18,449 bases of DNA from DATAMF01 sp964472565. Its GTDB lineage: Bacteria; Chloroflexota; Anaerolineae; Aggregatilineales; Aggregatilineaceae. The first letter of the stretch is position 1; every line of letters begins with the position of its first letter. Positions 6,892 to 14,311 of the stretch are shown one piece after another. The stretch lies in NCBI GenBank assembly GCA_964472565.1, contig CAYYNB010000125.1, positions 1-18,449 on the forward strand, given 5' to 3'. Below the pieces are notes generated by a model, which ran no database searches, was not told the origin of the DNA, and was given only the letters and a program-made list of their open reading frames with translations. A program made the position numbers and the translations under genes.

Positions 6892-9800
6892 CTACTTCTT
6901 CCCGTCCGGCAGATGCTTCAGCACAATCATCGTCATATCATCGAACGGCGGCTCACCAGCCACAAAGCTGTCAATCGCCCGCAGCACGCCCTGCGCCACG
7001 TCATGCGCTGGTTTATGCCGCAGGCTCGCAACCGTCGATTGCAGCCCCACGACACTGAATTCCGTGAAATCGGAGCGCAGCGCTTCCGTCACGCCGTCTG
7101 TATACGCCACCAGCAGATCGCCCGGTTTCAGTGCGATCTCTTGTTCTTCCAGTTTAATCTTGGGGACCACGCCGAGCGCGATCCCGCGTGCATGCAGCAG
7201 TTCGGCGCTGCCATCCGCCCGAATCACCAGAGGCGGATTGTGTCCCGCGCTCGTAAAGGCGACTTTGCCCGTTTCCGTATCCCACATCCCATACCAGATC
7301 GTGACAAATAACTCGGATCGCGTATCGCGCAGCAAAATCTCGTTCACCCGGATCAGCGTTTCGACGGGTGTTCGCCGGTTCGATCCCACCGCCCGCAGCA
7401 GCGTTCGACATAATGCCATGAACAGCGCCGCCGGAACACCTTTGTCAGCGACATCCGCCACGACCAGCGCCCAGCGGTGTTCGTCCACCTGGAAGAAATC
7501 ATAAAAATCGCCGCCGACCTGCCGCGCCGCACGATAAAATGCCGCGACATCCCAGCCCGGCACGCTGGGGAATGTGTCCGGCAGAAAACTCGTCTGAATC
7601 CCGCGCGCCACTTCCAGCTCGCGTTCCATCCGTTCCGCCGCCGATGCTTCCGCCAGCAGTCGCGCATTTTCTAACGCCAGCGCGGTTTGGTGGGCGATCC
7701 CGCTTAGAATATTCAGCCGCCGCTGATCCACCTGTCCACCGAGCGCCGGATGATCGACCAGCATCGCCCCCACAATATGCCCGCGTGCGATCAGCGGCAG
7801 ACCCAGCAGCGCCGGACTCTCGAATATTTTTTGTAACATCGGCGGCAGCGGGCAGTCGGCCCCGATCCCGCACGACACCGGCTCCGATGTCTCAACCAGC
7901 CGCATCAGAAAACGCCCATCTTCGGCATACAGCGCGACGTTGTCGAAGGTCGTTTTAGCCTCTGGTGTTAAGCCCCACGCTGGCCCGCCCGTGAAACAGT
8001 TATGATTTTCGTCCCACTTCAGCACCGCGCACCGTTCCACACCCACCAGCAGCGGTGTCAGCCGGACCACCGTCTCCAGGCTCTCCACCGGGTCGATCTG
8101 GGTGTTGACCGCCTCCGCCACTTGCAGCAGCGCCGTCGTCACCCAGGCTTCTTCTTGCTGGGCCGCTGTGAGTTGCGCGCTTTCGATAGCCAGCGCCGCC
8201 TGATTTGCAATCCCGCTGACCAGTTCGATCTTGCGATTTGTCATCGGTTCGGTATCGTTCCGCTGTCCGATCAGCAGCAGGCCCATGACCTCGCCTTTAG
8301 CAAACAGCGGCAGAATCACACCCTGCCCGATCTCCAGTTCAACCGGCAGATTCGTCGGCTGCGGCGTGGTTCCGTCGATCAGAATCGGCAGCCCATCCTG
8401 CATCAGCTTGGCGAGCATCGGCCAGTGCAGCGGCGTGACGACATAGCCTTTGAGCGCGCCTGTCACTTCCGGTCTGGTCCCTGCGATCTCCACCAGCCGG
8501 AACGAGTTTGCATCGTCCGCCAGCATCACCGCGCTCCACTCCACGCCCACCAGCAGCGGCGTGATGCGCGCCACCGTTGACAGCACCTCATCCAGGCTGG
8601 AGGCGCGGGCGGTAGCTTCTGCCACCTGGAGCAGGGCCGTTGACACCCAGGCTTCTTCGCGCTGCGCCATATACAGTTGGGCGTTGGTGATCGCCACTGC
8701 CGCCTGATTAGCAAAGGTCGCGATAATTTCCCGATCTTCCGGCGTAAATCGATCCGGTCCCCGGCGTTCCAGCACCAGATACCCAATCGGCTCCCCGGCG
8801 ACCATCAGCGGCGTCAGAATATCATCATGCGGATCATCCTTGCCGCTGTCGTTGCTGCTGATGCGTTGGTGCAGCAGCCGCAGACATTCCTCGTGGATGT
8901 TATCCGGCGTGATCACCTCGTCCCACACCGCGCTGTCTGGCCCCACAATATCCCCGCGCGCCGTGTTTAAGCGGTAAACCTGCTCGTCAGGATCAAACAG
9001 CAGGATCAGCCCAATCGTATAATTGACGACTCGTTCCAGTCCGACCAGAATCCCATCCAGCACACTGTTTAGATCGAGCGATGATCCCAGCACCGTACTC
9101 AGTTCGCGCAGCGTTTCCGACAGCATCCGCCGCCGCTGCTCGTTGGCGAACAGACTCGCATTCCGCAGCGCCACCGCCACCGTATCCGCCAGCGCCTGGA
9201 TCAGCGTCAGATCGTCATCGGTGAAGGCGTCCTGCTGCGTGCTTTGGATGTCGAACACGCCCAATACATGCGACCCCATGCGGATCGGCACCGTCATTTC
9301 GCTCAATGTATCCTCGACGCCCGGCCCAATGGGCTGCCAGGCATCGTCCTCCTGCACATTGCCGCTGAGTCGGGGTTTTCCTTCGCGTGCCACCAGCGCG
9401 ATCACGCTGTCACTGCTGGTGTGATACGACAGTTTTTCGACCAGCCACCGCCCGCTGTGAACGCCGATCCCGCTGCGGAACACCAGCCGCTCGCCCACCC
9501 GCAGAAACAAATGCACCCGGTCATACCCCAGGTGATCTGTCACCAGATCGACCACTTCATCCAGCAGATCGTCAATCGCCAGAATCGACACCAGCGCCCG
9601 CGCGACTTCCGTCATCGCGTTGATCCGATCCGTCTGCCGCCGTTCGGCGTCGTAAGTCTGCGCCTCATGAATTGCCAGGGCGAGTTGTCCCGCCAGCGTT
9701 TCGAGCATAAACGCGTCGTCGCCATGAAAGGCATCCAGCCGGTTGCTTTGCACATCCAGCACGCCCAGCACGCGATTCTGAATCACCAGCGGCACGCAGA

Positions 9801-10770
9801 TTTCGGATCGTGTGGCGGGTAAGGTTGCCGTCGCCAGAAATCGTTCATCCTCGCTGGCATTCGGCACAATCACTGTTTTGACATTACTCCACGTCCAGCC
9901 CACCAGGCCCACATTGGGACTCAGGATGAGATCGTCCGGTTTGAGATCTTCGTGGCTGCTGGCTTTGAGCGGAATAATTTGTGTTTTGGGGTCCCAGATG
10001 AAGATATTGACCGCGTAATAGCCGAAGGCATCATGAATCAGCGTCACAATCTGCCGGAACAAATCAGGCAGCGGTTGCACCGCCGTGATCTGCCGCGACA
10101 CATCGTTGATCAGCCGGAGTTGGCTGGCCCGTTCCTGCATCGCCTCGAACGTCTGCGCGTTGCGCACCGCCCCCGACGCCATATTCGCCAGCAGCGTCAG
10201 CAGGCGCATATCTTCATCATCGAAGCTGTTCGGGCGGTAACTTTGCACCGCGATCACGCCCAGCACGGCTCCGGCGGTCATCAGCGGTGCGAATACAGCC
10301 GATCGGGCTGGTTTGTTTGTGTAAGCCGCTGGGCGCGCGGGCAGATGATCCCATTCTTCCTCAAAGTCATGCACCAGCAGTCCCGACCCGGTGCGGTGGA
10401 CCCAGCCGATAATGCCTTCTTCCGCTGCGCCTTCAAAGCGCTGCGGGGCCAGCCGTTCCGCGTCTTTCAGCCAGACTTTGATCTGGTAGTCGTGGCCTTC
10501 AAACAACCCGATCTGAAAATTCCGGGTGTCCACAATGCGCGTCGCCTGTTGGTAGACCACTTCGCACAGGGCATCCGTTTTTAACTGGACACTCAGGATC
10601 GCGTTTCCCACGCCTGCCAGAATATCCAGTTCAGGGCTGACTCGCTCGTTCGCCGCCAGGCTGATCCCGCGTGCTCGTCCGCGCCAGTACCCCGTGATCA
10701 GGCCCAGCCCAACACCGCCGACTGCCAGCGTTGCGCCGACCACCATCACAGCAATGAGTGTGCTATCCAT
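6892..10770 (-). CDS. Six-GAF-domain membrane sensor with C-terminal SpoIIE/RsbU-type PP2C phosphatase
   Basis: 1292 residues. A short N-terminal membrane anchor (about 5-28) is followed by six GAF-type modules at roughly 48-206, 218-372, 383-540, 550-700, 712-868 and 878-1038, each ending in a helix like VALRNASLF or ALALENARL. A coiled linker (about 1036-1058, ELEVARGIQTSFLP) leads to a PPM/SpoIIE phosphatase at about 1060-1287. Metal-binding aspartates are visible in GGDFYDF (D1088, D1091), VADVADKG (D1106, D1109), YTDGVTEA (D1225) and FDDMT (D1277, D1278). By family knowledge this is an RsbU-like regulator that dephosphorylates STAS antagonists when its sensory region is active; GAF ligands are unknown. 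It is the last gene of the four-gene operon, 24 bases after the kinase gene, with a poor ribosome site and so probably coupled translation. GAF5 and GAF6 share TALLQVAEA and TPLLVGVE blocks, suggesting duplication. Confidence 0.92.
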   Translation of the reverse strand: MDSTLIAVMVVGATLAVGGVGLGLITGYWRGRARGISLAANERVSPELDILAGVGNAILSVQLKTDALCEVVYQQATRIVDTRNFQIGLFEGHDYQIKVWLKDAERLAPQRFEGAAEEGIIGWVHRTGSGLLVHDFEEEWDHLPARPAAYTNKPARSAVFAPLMTAGAVLGVIAVQSYRPNSFDDEDMRLLTLLANMASGAVRNAQTFEAMQERASQLRLINDVSRQITAVQPLPDLFRQIVTLIHDAFGYYAVNIFIWDPKTQIIPLKASSHEDLKPDDLILSPNVGLVGWTWSNVKTVIVPNASEDERFLATATLPATRSEICVPLVIQNRVLGVLDVQSNRLDAFHGDDAFMLETLAGQLALAIHEAQTYDAERRQTDRINAMTEVARALVSILAIDDLLDEVVDLVTDHLGYDRVHLFLRVGERLVFRSGIGVHSGRWLVEKLSYHTSSDSVIALVAREGKPRLSGNVQEDDAWQPIGPGVEDTLSEMTVPIRMGSHVLGVFDIQSTQQDAFTDDDLTLIQALADTVAVALRNASLFANEQRRRMLSETLRELSTVLGSSLDLNSVLDGILVGLERVVNYTIGLILLFDPDEQVYRLNTARGDIVGPDSAVWDEVITPDNIHEECLRLLHQRISSNDSGKDDPHDDILTPLMVAGEPIGYLVLERRGPDRFTPEDREIIATFANQAAVAITNAQLYMAQREEAWVSTALLQVAEATARASSLDEVLSTVARITPLLVGVEWSAVMLADDANSFRLVEIAGTRPEVTGALKGYVVTPLHWPMLAKLMQDGLPILIDGTTPQPTNLPVELEIGQGVILPLFAKGEVMGLLLIGQRNDTEPMTNRKIELVSGIANQAALAIESAQLTAAQQEEAWVTTALLQVAEAVNTQIDPVESLETVVRLTPLLVGVERCAVLKWDENHNCFTGGPAWGLTPEAKTTFDNVALYAEDGRFLMRLVETSEPVSCGIGADCPLPPMLQKIFESPALLGLPLIARGHIVGAMLVDHPALGGQVDQRRLNILSGIAHQTALALENARLLAEASAAERMERELEVARGIQTSFLPDTFPSVPGWDVAAFYRAARQVGGDFYDFFQVDEHRWALVVADVADKGVPAALFMALCRTLLRAVGSNRRTPVETLIRVNEILLRDTRSELFVTIWYGMWDTETGKVAFTSAGHNPPLVIRADGSAELLHARGIALGVVPKIKLEEQEIALKPGDLLVAYTDGVTEALRSDFTEFSVVGLQSTVASLRHKPAHDVAQGVLRAIDSFVAGEPPFDDMTMIVLKHLPDGKK

Positions 10771-10783
10771 ATCAGAAGTTTAA

Positions 10784-10802
10784 TTTAACGCTCTTTAACG
10801 CT
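10784..10802. repeat. Short tandem repeat duplicating the stop region of the kinase gene
   Basis: TTTAACGCT occurs at 10784-10792 and 10794-10802 with a 10-bp period. The second copy contains the stop codon of the HATPase-STAS gene, the first lies in the gap before the phosphatase start. Confidence 0.5.
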
Positions 10803-11595
10803 TGTTTTTTGCAGCCAGCGCTGCGTCGAGCGTAGGAAAGATTTCGAATAACATGTCGAATCCCACCATCTCGAAAATCTCAGTGATGCGTGGTCCCAAC
10901 CCGCTCAATATCACGTCACCTGCGTGTTCCTGGGCACGCCGCCACGCCGACACCAGCACTTTCAGGCCGCTGCTGGCGATATATTCCACGTCGGTCATGT
11001 CCACGAACAGCCAGAACCGTCCCTGCTGAAGCTGTGCCGTGAGCACCTTTTCCAGCGTCGGGCTGCTGTTGCTGTCTAGCCGTCCGGTGGGCGCGATCAC
11101 GACACTGCCATTTTCTAAGGGGTGAATCGGGTATGGATCGGCAGCCGCTTCAGCCGGTGCTACACTGGTTTTGGCCGATGGTAGTGTTTTGTAGAGCGTC
11201 AAATGGTTGCGGTTGTCGGCCCATTGGTACGTGACATCATCCATCAGCTTGCAGATAAAATAGATTCCCCACCCGCCCGGTTCGCGCGTATCCAGCGGTT
11301 CGCCCGGGTCCGGCGCGTCATGTTCCAGCGGATTAAATGCCGGGCTGTCATCCGTAATTGTGATCTTGAAATGCTCGGCATCCACCTGGCAGAGAATCTC
11401 GATCTCGCTGTGCTGCCCCTGGTACTGGAATCCATGCTCGATAATGTTGGTGAGCGCCTCATCCACCGCCATCTGGCAGTGGTACACGGCGCGCTCATCC
11501 AGGCCGGTGTGTTCGGCATTCTCCACTACAAAATCACAGGCATGACGCACTTCTTCCAGGCGAGCTGGTACAACGAGGCGGCTCACTTCATGCAT
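10795..11595 (-). CDS. RsbW-like anti-sigma serine kinase fused to a STAS domain
   Basis: 266 residues with two domains. Residues about 1-137 form a HATPase_c kinase of the RsbW/SpoIIAB type: the N-box DEALTNIIEHG (45-55, with E46 and N50), a G1-like TDDSPAFNP (81-89) and a G2-like GGWGIYFICKLMDD (107-120). A Pro/Ala linker follows at 138-160. Residues about 161-263 form a STAS domain with VEYIASSGLKVL (203-214), where S208 or S209 would be the phosphorylated serine. In partner switching, such kinases phosphorylate STAS antagonists; here kinase and STAS are on one chain, so cis-regulation is possible. It lies between the STAS genes and the phosphatase gene, which should make up one switch. 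ATG at 11595 has GAAGG about 6-7 bases upstream; a short overlapping upstream ORF and a hairpin lie just before it. Confidence 0.9.
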   Translation of the reverse strand: MHEVSRLVVPARLEEVRHACDFVVENAEHTGLDERAVYHCQMAVDEALTNIIEHGFQYQGQHSEIEILCQVDAEHFKITITDDSPAFNPLEHDAPDPGEPLDTREPGGWGIYFICKLMDDVTYQWADNRNHLTLYKTLPSAKTSVAPAEAAADPYPIHPLENGSVVIAPTGRLDSNSSPTLEKVLTAQLQQGRFWLFVDMTDVEYIASSGLKVLVSAWRRAQEHAGDVILSGLGPRITEIFEMVGFDMLFEIFPTLDAALAAKNKR

Positions 11596-11612
11596 ACAAC
11601 ACCTTCACTCAT
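11583..11612 (-). CDS. Possible 9-codon upstream ORF overlapping the kinase start
   Basis: On the reverse strand an ATG at 11612 opens a 9-codon frame (MSEGVVCMK) that ends in TGA at 11583-11585, past the kinase start at 11595 in another frame. GGGGAGGAGG (11621-11630) is an excellent ribosome site 8 bases before it, much stronger than the kinase's own. The peptide is too short to judge by itself; the arrangement suggests translational coupling by stop-and-restart. It could be chance. Confidence 0.3.
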   Translation of the reverse strand: MSEGVVCMK

Positions 11613-11619
11613 GGGCTTT

Positions 11620-11644
11620 CCCTCCTCCCCACCAGGGAAGAGGG
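11620..11644 (-). promoter_or_regulatory. Hairpin that can mask a strong ribosome site upstream of the kinase gene
   Basis: CCCTCCTCCC (11620-11629) and GGGAAGAGGG (11635-11644) form a 10-bp stem with one mismatch and a 5-base loop. In the minus-strand mRNA the downstream arm contains the GGGAGGAGGG ribosome site. The arms resemble the CCCCTC/GAGGGG palindromes at 5423-5448 and 6850-6874. Confidence 0.45.
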
Positions 11645-11660
11645 CACCGCAACAATGCAA

Positions 11661-11999
11661 CTAAAAACTCCCAACCGCTTCAACCTGGGTCGGATAAATC
11701 TCAAAAATCGTATCGAGTCCCGCCAGTTCCAACACTTCCTTGACGCGATCCGATGGATTCGCAATCCGCAGATCGCCGCCGCCGCGTTTGACGCGCTTGA
11801 GGACGCGCACCATTTCGCGCAGCCCGGCGCTGCTCATATATTCGACGCCTCCCAGGTCGAGCACGAGGTTATTTCGGCCTTCATCAACGACCTTATCCAG
11901 CGCCGCCCCCATTTCTGCCGCGTTTGTGCTGTCGATGCGCCCAATCACCTCAAACAGTTGGACACGCTTCATTTCCGAGACATTAATTTCCATCACCAT
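11661..11999 (-). CDS. STAS-domain anti-sigma factor antagonist
   Basis: 112 residues, the normal length of a single-domain RsbV/SpoIIAA-type protein. The N-terminal strand is EINVSEMKRVQLFEVIGRID, and the phosphorylation loop is VEYMSSAGLREM (52-63), with S56 or S57 as the expected phospho-serine. The start at 11999 is chosen because AAAGGAG (11009 offset in the leader at 12009-12015) is 9 bases upstream; a longer frame from 12020 would start ahead of that site. Such proteins bind the kinase when unphosphorylated and release its partner. It is about half identical by eye to the next STAS gene upstream, including GGDLRxANPSDRV near residues 74-86, so the two are tandem paralogues. The kinase gene follows after 65 bases holding a hairpin. 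Confidence 0.9.
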   Translation of the reverse strand: MVMEINVSEMKRVQLFEVIGRIDSTNAAEMGAALDKVVDEGRNNLVLDLGGVEYMSSAGLREMVRVLKRVKRGGGDLRIANPSDRVKEVLELAGLDTIFEIYPTQVEAVGSF

Positions 12000-12035
12000 A
12001 ACAGTTGGCTCCTTTCGCAAGTGGCAGTCATTATA

Positions 12036-12392
12036 TCATTTTATTGGGGAAGCGGCAGAGAAACTGTCCACGGCGTCGAGACTGCTTGTATACAGTTTCA
12101 TCGCCCGATCCAGTCCGGCCAGTTGGAGAACCGTCAATACCCGATCCGAGGGGTTCGCCAGCCGTAAATCGCCGCCCACGCTCTGCGCGCGTTTGTAAAT
12201 GCGCACGATTTCCCGCAGACCCGGACTGCTCATATAGTCCACCCCGTTCAGATCAAGCACGAGTTGGTGAATCGCTTTGTCCAGGGCGGCATCCATCTGT
12301 CGCCCCAGTTCCGGCGCTGTGTCGCCATCCATCCGCCCGATCACTTCAAAGATGTGTACGCCCTTGATTTGTGACTCGTTGACTGTGAACAT
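12036..12392 (-). CDS. STAS-domain anti-sigma factor antagonist, first gene of the partner-switching operon
   Basis: 118 residues from an ATG at 12392, which has GAAGGA about 6 bases upstream; an in-frame ATG at 12416 would add MNKHEGTR and has a poorer site. The STAS loop is VDYMSSPGLREI (51-62), with S55 or S56 as likely phosphorylation site. GGDLRLANPSDRV is shared with its paralogue downstream. It is preceded by an extended -10 promoter (12440-12448) and a palindrome, and is 36 bases from the second STAS gene. Two antagonists for one kinase may respond to different signals or target different partners, which is inference. Confidence 0.9.
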   Translation of the reverse strand: MFTVNESQIKGVHIFEVIGRMDGDTAPELGRQMDAALDKAIHQLVLDLNGVDYMSSPGLREIVRIYKRAQSVGGDLRLANPSDRVLTVLQLAGLDRAMKLYTSSLDAVDSFSAASPIK

Positions 12393-12439
12393 TCGTGTTC
12401 CTTCGTGTTTGTTCATGTTTCTTTTGCTGCGTACCGGCG

Positions 12440-12448
12440 ATTATAACA
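12440..12448 (-). promoter_or_regulatory. Extended -10 promoter of the partner-switching operon
   Basis: The reverse strand reads TGTTATAAT: a consensus TATAAT with a TGn extension, about 45 bases upstream of the first STAS start. The position of a -35 box (about 12463-12468) falls in the palindrome at 12459-12474 and is not consensus, which is typical of extended -10 or activator-dependent promoters. Confidence 0.6.
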
Positions 12449-12458
12449 CCACATGCCC

Positions 12459-12474
12459 CTGCCGTGTACGGCAG
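12459..12474. promoter_or_regulatory. Candidate operator palindrome between divergent promoters
   Basis: CTGCCGT-GT-ACGGCAG is a perfect inverted repeat with 7-bp arms and a 2-bp centre. It covers the -35 position of the minus-strand operon promoter and lies 8 bases upstream of the -35 box of the plus-strand promoter. This is the size and place of a dimeric repressor or activator site. No regulator gene in the window is an obvious partner. Confidence 0.45.
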
Positions 12475-12482
12475 ATGCAGGC

Positions 12483-12512
12483 TTGAGAGAAACTGCGAGT
12501 TCGTACTACAAT
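12483..12512 (+). promoter_or_regulatory. Candidate promoter of the polytopic membrane protein gene
   Basis: TTGAGA (12483-12488) and TACAAT (12507-12512) are 18 bases apart, about 80 bases upstream of the start codon at 12592. Confidence 0.45.
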
Positions 12513-12591
12513 AGAAAGGTCGTGCTTGCTATGGGCGCAGCCTGAGCACCGGCGGCGGATTGTTCATTGGTGCCCGAAGTGGAGTCGTAAA

Positions 12592-13521
12592 ATGAAGCGA
12601 ACAGGCATCGCCCTGTGGGTCACAGCGGGTTTAGCGGTGGCCCTCTTTATCGAACAGGCCGCACTGGCTGAAAGCGACCTGTTGACGCTGCGTTATATCG
12701 CTAATTTTGTGCAGATCGCGGCGGTATCCCTCGGTGTGATGTACCTCAAACGTTTGGCGCTCCGCGACGTGAACGGCCCGCTTCCCGATCCGATCATGCT
12801 GGTGATCAGCGGTTTGGCTGCACTCTGTTTGTGGGCGTTTGGTCTGTGGCTGATGGATGGTTTTAATCACCTGTTGGAAGAATCGGCGGGGCTGCTGTCT
12901 ATGCCCGAATCGATGTTAGCCCTCTCCGATTCGATCTTGGGCCTCGATACCCAATCCGCCGTGTATGAACTGCATATCCTGTTTGCTGTTGTGCTGCTTC
13001 CGCTGGTCCAGAGTTGGCTGTTATTCGGCCTGGTTCAGCCCGATCTCGCGCTGGTGGTGGGCCGCCGCCGCGCCATGTGGCTCACCGGGCTGGTTACAGG
13101 GCTTTTCCTGACTCTCACCGCTATCCAGAATGTCCGCCCGGCGCTCCAGTCCGGGTTAGGTTCCTTCGGCGGTTATCTGCTGATTGGTGTGGCGGCGGCG
13201 CTGACCGTCTATCTCAGCGGCTCCCCCTGGACCGGATTCGCCGTCCTGACCACTTTCAACTATGCCACGCTGCGCTGGTCCGATGATCTCTTCCATGAGT
13301 TTTCCGGCAAAGGTTACTTGGACGTCTCCTGGCTGACTGTGATCGTGTTTGGATCGTTGGGCGCGGTGATCATGCTGCAAGTGCTGCGTTTTCAGATCGT
13401 CCGTCCTCCCGAACCGGCCCATTCGCGCAGCAAATTGCTGTTCCGTGTCGGCCTTCCGCTGTTAGTTTTAGCGGCGGCGCTGATCATCCTGATCCTGGTC
13501 GATTTGCAGGCGCGTTCCTAA
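12592..13521 (+). CDS. Polytopic membrane protein, possibly a degenerate CPBP-like protein
   Basis: 309 residues from an ATG at 12592 with GGAG (12581-12584) seven bases upstream; a frame from 12526 would add a basic, non-hydrophobic 22-residue leader and is not favoured. Hydrophobic segments lie at about 6-25, 35-52, 67-88, 126-148, 161-179, 192-208, 214-228, 246-265 and 282-305. The stretch LLPLVQSWLLFGLVQ (135-149), followed by a helix and then GGYLLIGVAAALTVYLSG and FAVLTTFNYATLRW, has the spacing of CPBP/ABI intramembrane proteases (PxxEExxFRG, later a His/Asn helix). The key residues are replaced: Q140-S141 for EE and F145 for R. I therefore call it only a membrane protein with a weak CPBP-like pattern and no expected protease activity. 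Its stop overlaps the convergent SH3 gene by 4 bases. Confidence 0.75.
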   Translation: MKRTGIALWVTAGLAVALFIEQAALAESDLLTLRYIANFVQIAAVSLGVMYLKRLALRDVNGPLPDPIMLVISGLAALCLWAFGLWLMDGFNHLLEESAGLLSMPESMLALSDSILGLDTQSAVYELHILFAVVLLPLVQSWLLFGLVQPDLALVVGRRRAMWLTGLVTGLFLTLTAIQNVRPALQSGLGSFGGYLLIGVAAALTVYLSGSPWTGFAVLTTFNYATLRWSDDLFHEFSGKGYLDVSWLTVIVFGSLGAVIMLQVLRFQIVRPPEPAHSRSKLLFRVGLPLLVLAAALIILILVDLQARS

Positions 13522-14309
13522 AGCCGCCGGACCAGCGCGATCAGCAGGCCCAGCACCCCCAGCGCGGTTAGCCCCAAAATCGGCACCAGCGTCGGCACGC
13601 CCCCCAGGGTCGCCCCGGTATCCGTGCTGTCTTCCACCGGCTGCTGGATGATCGGCGGTGTGAGCGACAGCCCTGGCGGGGTAAACGTCGGCAGCGGCTG
13701 TCCCGGTATCCAGGTCGCCGTGCTGGGGTCCGCCGTTGTGATACCCGTCGGCGTGATCATCGCCTGTGCCGTCAGCGTGGCGAGTCCGCCCGGCGTGCTG
13801 GCGGCGGCGGTGCCTGTCCCCTGGATGGCAAGCACCAGCGGATCAACTGTGGCAATTTCGCTTTCCTCAAATTCTCGAATATCGTTCACATTCCCGATAA
13901 CCGTCACCACGTCCGCGTACACCCACGCAATGCCGTTGGGCGCTTCAGGATACTCGATCTGGTACCAGTTGAAGTTTTTTCCCCGCACCACATACTGGTT
14001 CCCCGGCATAATTTTCCCGACGATATTGCTGGCCGTGATCTCTGGAGTAGATCGCACATTCGCTCCCACATCCGGGTCTATCGCCTCCACCAAAACCTGC
14101 GGGCCGCCTTCCTGGGTTGGTGTGCGCGTCGGTGATCCGGTTGGGGCTGGCGTTTCGGTTGGGGTTGGAAAAGTCAGTGGAATCGGCGTGTCCTGTGGCA
14201 CTGCGCCTGAATGGGATACCGTTCCGCCCAATCGCGTGAACAGCATCAGTAGTCCCACTCCCAGCAGGAATATCCCTGCCCGGCGCTTGATGATCGTTTT
14301 GTCGTGCAT
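13518..14309 (-). CDS. Membrane-bound bacterial SH3-domain protein
   Basis: 263 residues. An N-terminal hydrophobic segment (about 12-27) is followed by a Thr/Pro-rich linker (41-66, runs of TPTPT type), then a bacterial SH3 domain at about 71-139 with VGANVRSTPE, YVVRGKNFNWYQIEY and GIAWVYADVV, the usual SH3_3 pattern. A second low-complexity stretch (165-235) leads to a C-terminal hydrophobic segment (239-258) ending RRL. The SH3 domain would lie outside the membrane and probably binds peptidoglycan or peptides; no catalytic domain is present. It is the last gene of the envelope operon, starting 2 bases after the stop of the LysM/M23 gene, with no strong ribosome site of its own, so re-initiation is likely. 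Confidence 0.82.
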   Translation of the reverse strand: MHDKTIIKRRAGIFLLGVGLLMLFTRLGGTVSHSGAVPQDTPIPLTFPTPTETPAPTGSPTRTPTQEGGPQVLVEAIDPDVGANVRSTPEITASNIVGKIMPGNQYVVRGKNFNWYQIEYPEAPNGIAWVYADVVTVIGNVNDIREFEESEIATVDPLVLAIQGTGTAAASTPGGLATLTAQAMITPTGITTADPSTATWIPGQPLPTFTPPGLSLTPPIIQQPVEDSTDTGATLGGVPTLVPILGLTALGVLGLLIALVRRL

Positions 14310-14311
14310 GC

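Noticed and set aside
6739..7311. Possible continuation of the truncated Uma2 gene or a separate gene
   Set aside because: No Uma2-like C-terminal pattern is visible, and most of it is antisense to the phosphatase domain.
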